Source: Odiellus spinosus
Lineage: Eukaryota; Arthropoda; Arachnida; Opiliones; Phalangiidae
Assembly (NCBI GenBank): GCA_963920705.1
Contig: OY987225.1
Location: 33,333,458-33,397,457 of the forward strand
Reading direction: 5' to 3'
Length of the DNA: 64,000 nt
Position numbers and translations under genes: made by a program. The notes under the pieces are model-generated. The model did not search any database. It was not told where the DNA came from and saw only the letters and a program-made list of their open reading frames with translations. Positions within the stretch are counted from its first letter, which is position 1. Every line of letters starts with the position of its first letter. Shown one piece after another: positions 60,976-64,000 of this stretch.

Positions 60976-63561
60976 ATATGATTCCCAGTCCATTATATTT
61001 GGCCAATCAGGCATTTACGAGAATATGGGGGTTCTTGGCGAGGGGTTCCGAGTGAAGGGGTACCAACATCACCTAGTGGGGGGTTTGGGAAAACCGCGTT
61101 GTATAGAGTTTTTCATTTTTTTTTGGGTTCCTCGTTTTGGTGGGCCCCTGGTGGGTGGCTGCACCTGGGTTTGGTTTAAGCAGTTTCCACGGATATGAAC
61201 AATCACTATAGGCAACTCTGGCGTAGCTAGGACTTAGAAGTAGATCATTCTACGAATCTATGGGGTTGAGTTGAGTGCGTGGAAGAAGAGTAGGGGGCTT
61301 CAACCCCGACCACCGTTCTCTCCTATCTCGCTCTCGCCGCGTGCGGTCCCAGCCGAGGTTTCCCGGGAAGAGAAACTTCCAGGGGAATATTTTTAGGTTT
61401 TAACCCCCTTCCCAACCCCCCTCGGTGACCCCACGAGGAAATGGAAGAACCCCCTTCGCTTATATAAGTTTAGTTCGCATTTTGATGAATTTTTAATGAC
61501 CCCAATGACACTTAGTATTTGAAATGAATACGTATTTCACACTTTGATAGAAATCTTGGGAAATTCGCCAATAAATGTTAGGTTAAAATCTTAAAACTTA
61601 CTATGAAATTAATACTGATATCTCTAAATCTTCAATTCGTTGTGCGCAAGTTCACACGAGTTCCAGAAATATAATAAAACTAAAAATATAATTATAAAAA
61701 ATTAAAATATTTTTTTCTGAAATTTGCCCCTTGAAAACCATCTTCCCTTACGCGCGTAACCTTGCTTTGACTGTAGAATTTATTATGATTAAAGTCGTCT
61801 GCTAAGTGAGAAAAGAAGTCGACTTTAAAGGGGAATATTTGTAAAATCTTCACCAAGAGCGAACTCGTCTGGCTTTTCCCCTTTTTGCGAATCCTTTTTT
61901 TCCGCTTTTTCGAACTCCAATTTTGGTTATTTTAAAAGTTCTTTCCGCGTTAAGCCTGGACCCCCGACCGAAGTAGCGAAAATAATTCGTCCATAATGTT
62001 TAACCCGGTTATTTTCGAGTCGAATTGATTCCAAGCTGAAGCCCATTTACGTAGTTTATTCAGCTTTCGTCTCTAGTACATTCTCCTACTGATAAAATCT
62101 AGTAAGAAATATTTCTGGCCCCATTTCTTTTACCGCGACATTCACCCTGCCCCGCAACATCGGCTTTTAAATTAGTTTAACTGAGCTTTAAGTATAGTCC
62201 CTCTTTTTTTTACTTCCGCTAAATTTAACTCGTTTAAATTCTGTATTTCGTATTTCAACCTCAATATTTGCCCCTAATATTTTTGATACTTCCCCGCAGT
62301 ATTTTGATTTTAATATTATTCATAATAAGTCGAATTAAATCGCAGACTGGCCTAAACTATATGCAAGTCTTTCAATTTCTTCGAAACAGATTTAGGCTTA
62401 ACAAATCTAGTTAGCGACTTCTATAATTAAGTGTTAATTACATCGAAATCTTTGTTCCGAGTTTTGATACGTTTTTTTCACTAAAGTTCCCCCAGTGTTG
62501 CCAACCACTTGTGAGTGTAATCTGAAGCAGAAAGTTTGGCTAGCAGTTCAGTTTTGGAACTGATTTGTTCTGAACTGCACTCACAAGCTCCTGGCAATCC
62601 TGCAATGAAAGAAAAAGCTGGGAAAAAGGGGTGAAATCTTCTTTTACCCTTTTATCGAAAACTATGTGAGTTAAGTATCCCTTTAATAGTAAAAATAAAA
62701 ATCCAAAATTGTGACACACTCCCTTTAAAAATGAATATTCCATTACATACATCTTAAAATTACTTGAAAAACAAATCAGCCCTTCATTAATGAGTATGCC
62801 TTTCCAATTAATTTGTCAAAAATAAGGTTTAATTGGGTTTGGTTTTCAATTTCCACGAATAAACAGCGGTTTTGCGTGGGCGAATATTTCCCATAAAATA
62901 TGTGGAAAAAAATATATTTTTTTTACGGTTATTAATGATTGTCAGCGAAATTGCCTTTTTAAAAATAATGGGAATTCGTACAAGCATTCCGGAATTCTCA
63001 ATTTTTTTGGAGAATAATATTTGGGAGGCTGGCCGAGATAACGATCCGTGGTTTAACGGAGGATACACTCGAGATTATCTCGCCACTAAATCATCAGTTT
63101 TTAATTAAAACCATAAACTATAATAAAAACGTAGGAGGATTTTGAGCCATACCAGATATGGAGATAATATTAGAAGGGAGCTTTGGGAGAGCTCCTAAAG
63201 AGTTGCATTGACTTTAAGTTGGAACGCGTGAAATAAATCAGACACAGTTTTTTTTCTTCCGATAATTGGGCACTTGTATATTTATTTTACTATTTTACTC
63301 GATTCAAAACATTTTTTGCAATACTTATATCTCAAAATTGTTTTAAATGATCCGAGTCTGACGCGCTCCTCCTATTTTTTATTTAAAGTGCTAGTACCAC
63401 GGAACAAACTACGCGGATAATTCGAACTACAAAAACCCACATCTTTGTTTGGGAAAGTAGTTCAGGAAAAACCTTATTTTCTTTTACACAAATATTGTTT
63501 ATATATAATTTTATATACTAAATTAACAATTTTAAGTTTTGTGAGTGCAAAATTTAACAGG
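60976..63561. other. Gene-free stretch near the right end
   Basis: Locally GC-richer at 61,110-61,450, possibly a promoter-like or untranslated region, but no coding exon can be supported. Confidence 0.45.
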
Positions 63562-63568
63562 GATACGC

Positions 63569-63859
63569 CAAGAAGGATCAGATAAGGAGAGGAAAAGTGG
63601 GCTGCGTTGAGTTAGAGAGAGAAAAGCCAACCTCCCACTCGGGTGGAAAGGGGGGATAGGAAATTCTCGAGGTAAACTGTTGTCACGTGGTCGCTAGCTA
63701 GCGCGTCTCATAAAGGATTCGTTTTACCCACGTGACAACAATTTACCACGAAGCATCTCTACCCCCGTCTGTCCCCCGTTCTCCCAGAGTGGGAGTTTAG
63801 GCCGACGCAGTAGGAGCCGCGCCGTTCCCACTTTTCCTCTCCTTATCTGATCCTTCTTG
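63569..63859. mobile_element. MITE family C (291 bp)
   Basis: Terminal inverted repeats start CAAGAAGGATCAGATAAGG and continue with mismatches; an internal inverted CACGTGACAACA-type segment forms the hairpin centre. Flanked by the perfect 7-bp direct repeat GATACGC (63562-63568 and 63860-63866). Confidence 0.92.
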
Positions 63860-64000
63860 GATACGCGTTCTATAGACTGATTCTTAAATTACATCACAAG
63901 AATGGACACACCGTCCATCTTAGGTAAGAATAGACACGTCAACAAGCAACTACAGGTGAAACTAAGTTTCTGTTTACTAGGGCACCACCTCGAGTTGCCT

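Noticed and set aside
63872..63922. Candidate next exon of MPDU1 (frame with KNGHTVHL)
   Set aside because: The phase does not match the exon 4 donor, the near-invariant TGQ is missing, and the spacing is one residue short.
1..64000. CRISPR array, phage, plasmid or bacterial defence system
   Set aside because: All recognised genes have spliceosomal introns and eukaryote-specific products; the tandem repeats have no spacers of regular unique sequence.

Overview
This window is nuclear DNA from an invertebrate animal, most likely an arthropod. The DNA is AT-rich, genes are split by spliceosomal introns mostly 50-250 bp long, and terminal-inverted-repeat elements, AT-rich satellites and a Ty3/gypsy retrotransposon are abundant. 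I cannot name the species from the sequence alone. Nothing here looks bacterial or viral, and I see no CRISPR array, rRNA or convincing tRNA.

Layout. 1-11.7 kb is gene-free and holds MITEs, a 0.9 kb AT-rich tandem array (4.4-5.3 kb) and a tandem array of long palindromes (5.77-7.19 kb). 11.78-21.51 kb is a compact run of three plus-strand genes: an HRI-type eIF2-alpha kinase (EIF2AK1-like, 13 exons, 665 aa), the RNA exosome ring subunit EXOSC6/MTR3 (8 exons, about 276 aa) and the dolichol-linked mannosyltransferase ALG9 (16 exons, 595 aa). 23.39-37.13 kb, minus strand, is an RSF1 chromatin-remodelling subunit of exceptional size (13 exons, 3,947 aa by my splice model). Two huge low-complexity exons carry coding minisatellites. 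Diverging from RSF1 is MPDU1 (37.76 kb onward, plus strand). Its first three exons are compact, then a roughly 8.8 kb intron full of satellites precedes exon 4 at 47.01-47.22 kb. The remaining exons are not visible.

47.2-64 kb has no convincing gene of its own. It holds more MITEs, a 20-bp satellite (51.7-52.45 kb), an apparently young full-length Ty3/gypsy element (54,385-59,331, minus orientation, 215-bp LTRs, 5-bp target duplication, one open gag-pol frame) and unannotated AT-rich DNA.

Biology. ALG9 and MPDU1 both belong to the ER pathway that builds the dolichol-linked oligosaccharide for N-glycosylation, and they flank RSF1. The kinase, exosome and RSF1 genes have unrelated housekeeping roles: stress control of translation, RNA decay and nucleosome spacing. 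The less ordinary content is in the repeats: four inverted-repeat elements in three sequence families bounded by 7-bp target duplications, dispersed TTAAAGGG-ended elements resembling T2/Kolobok MITEs, a palindrome array with an inverted core, and the repeat-expanded RSF1.
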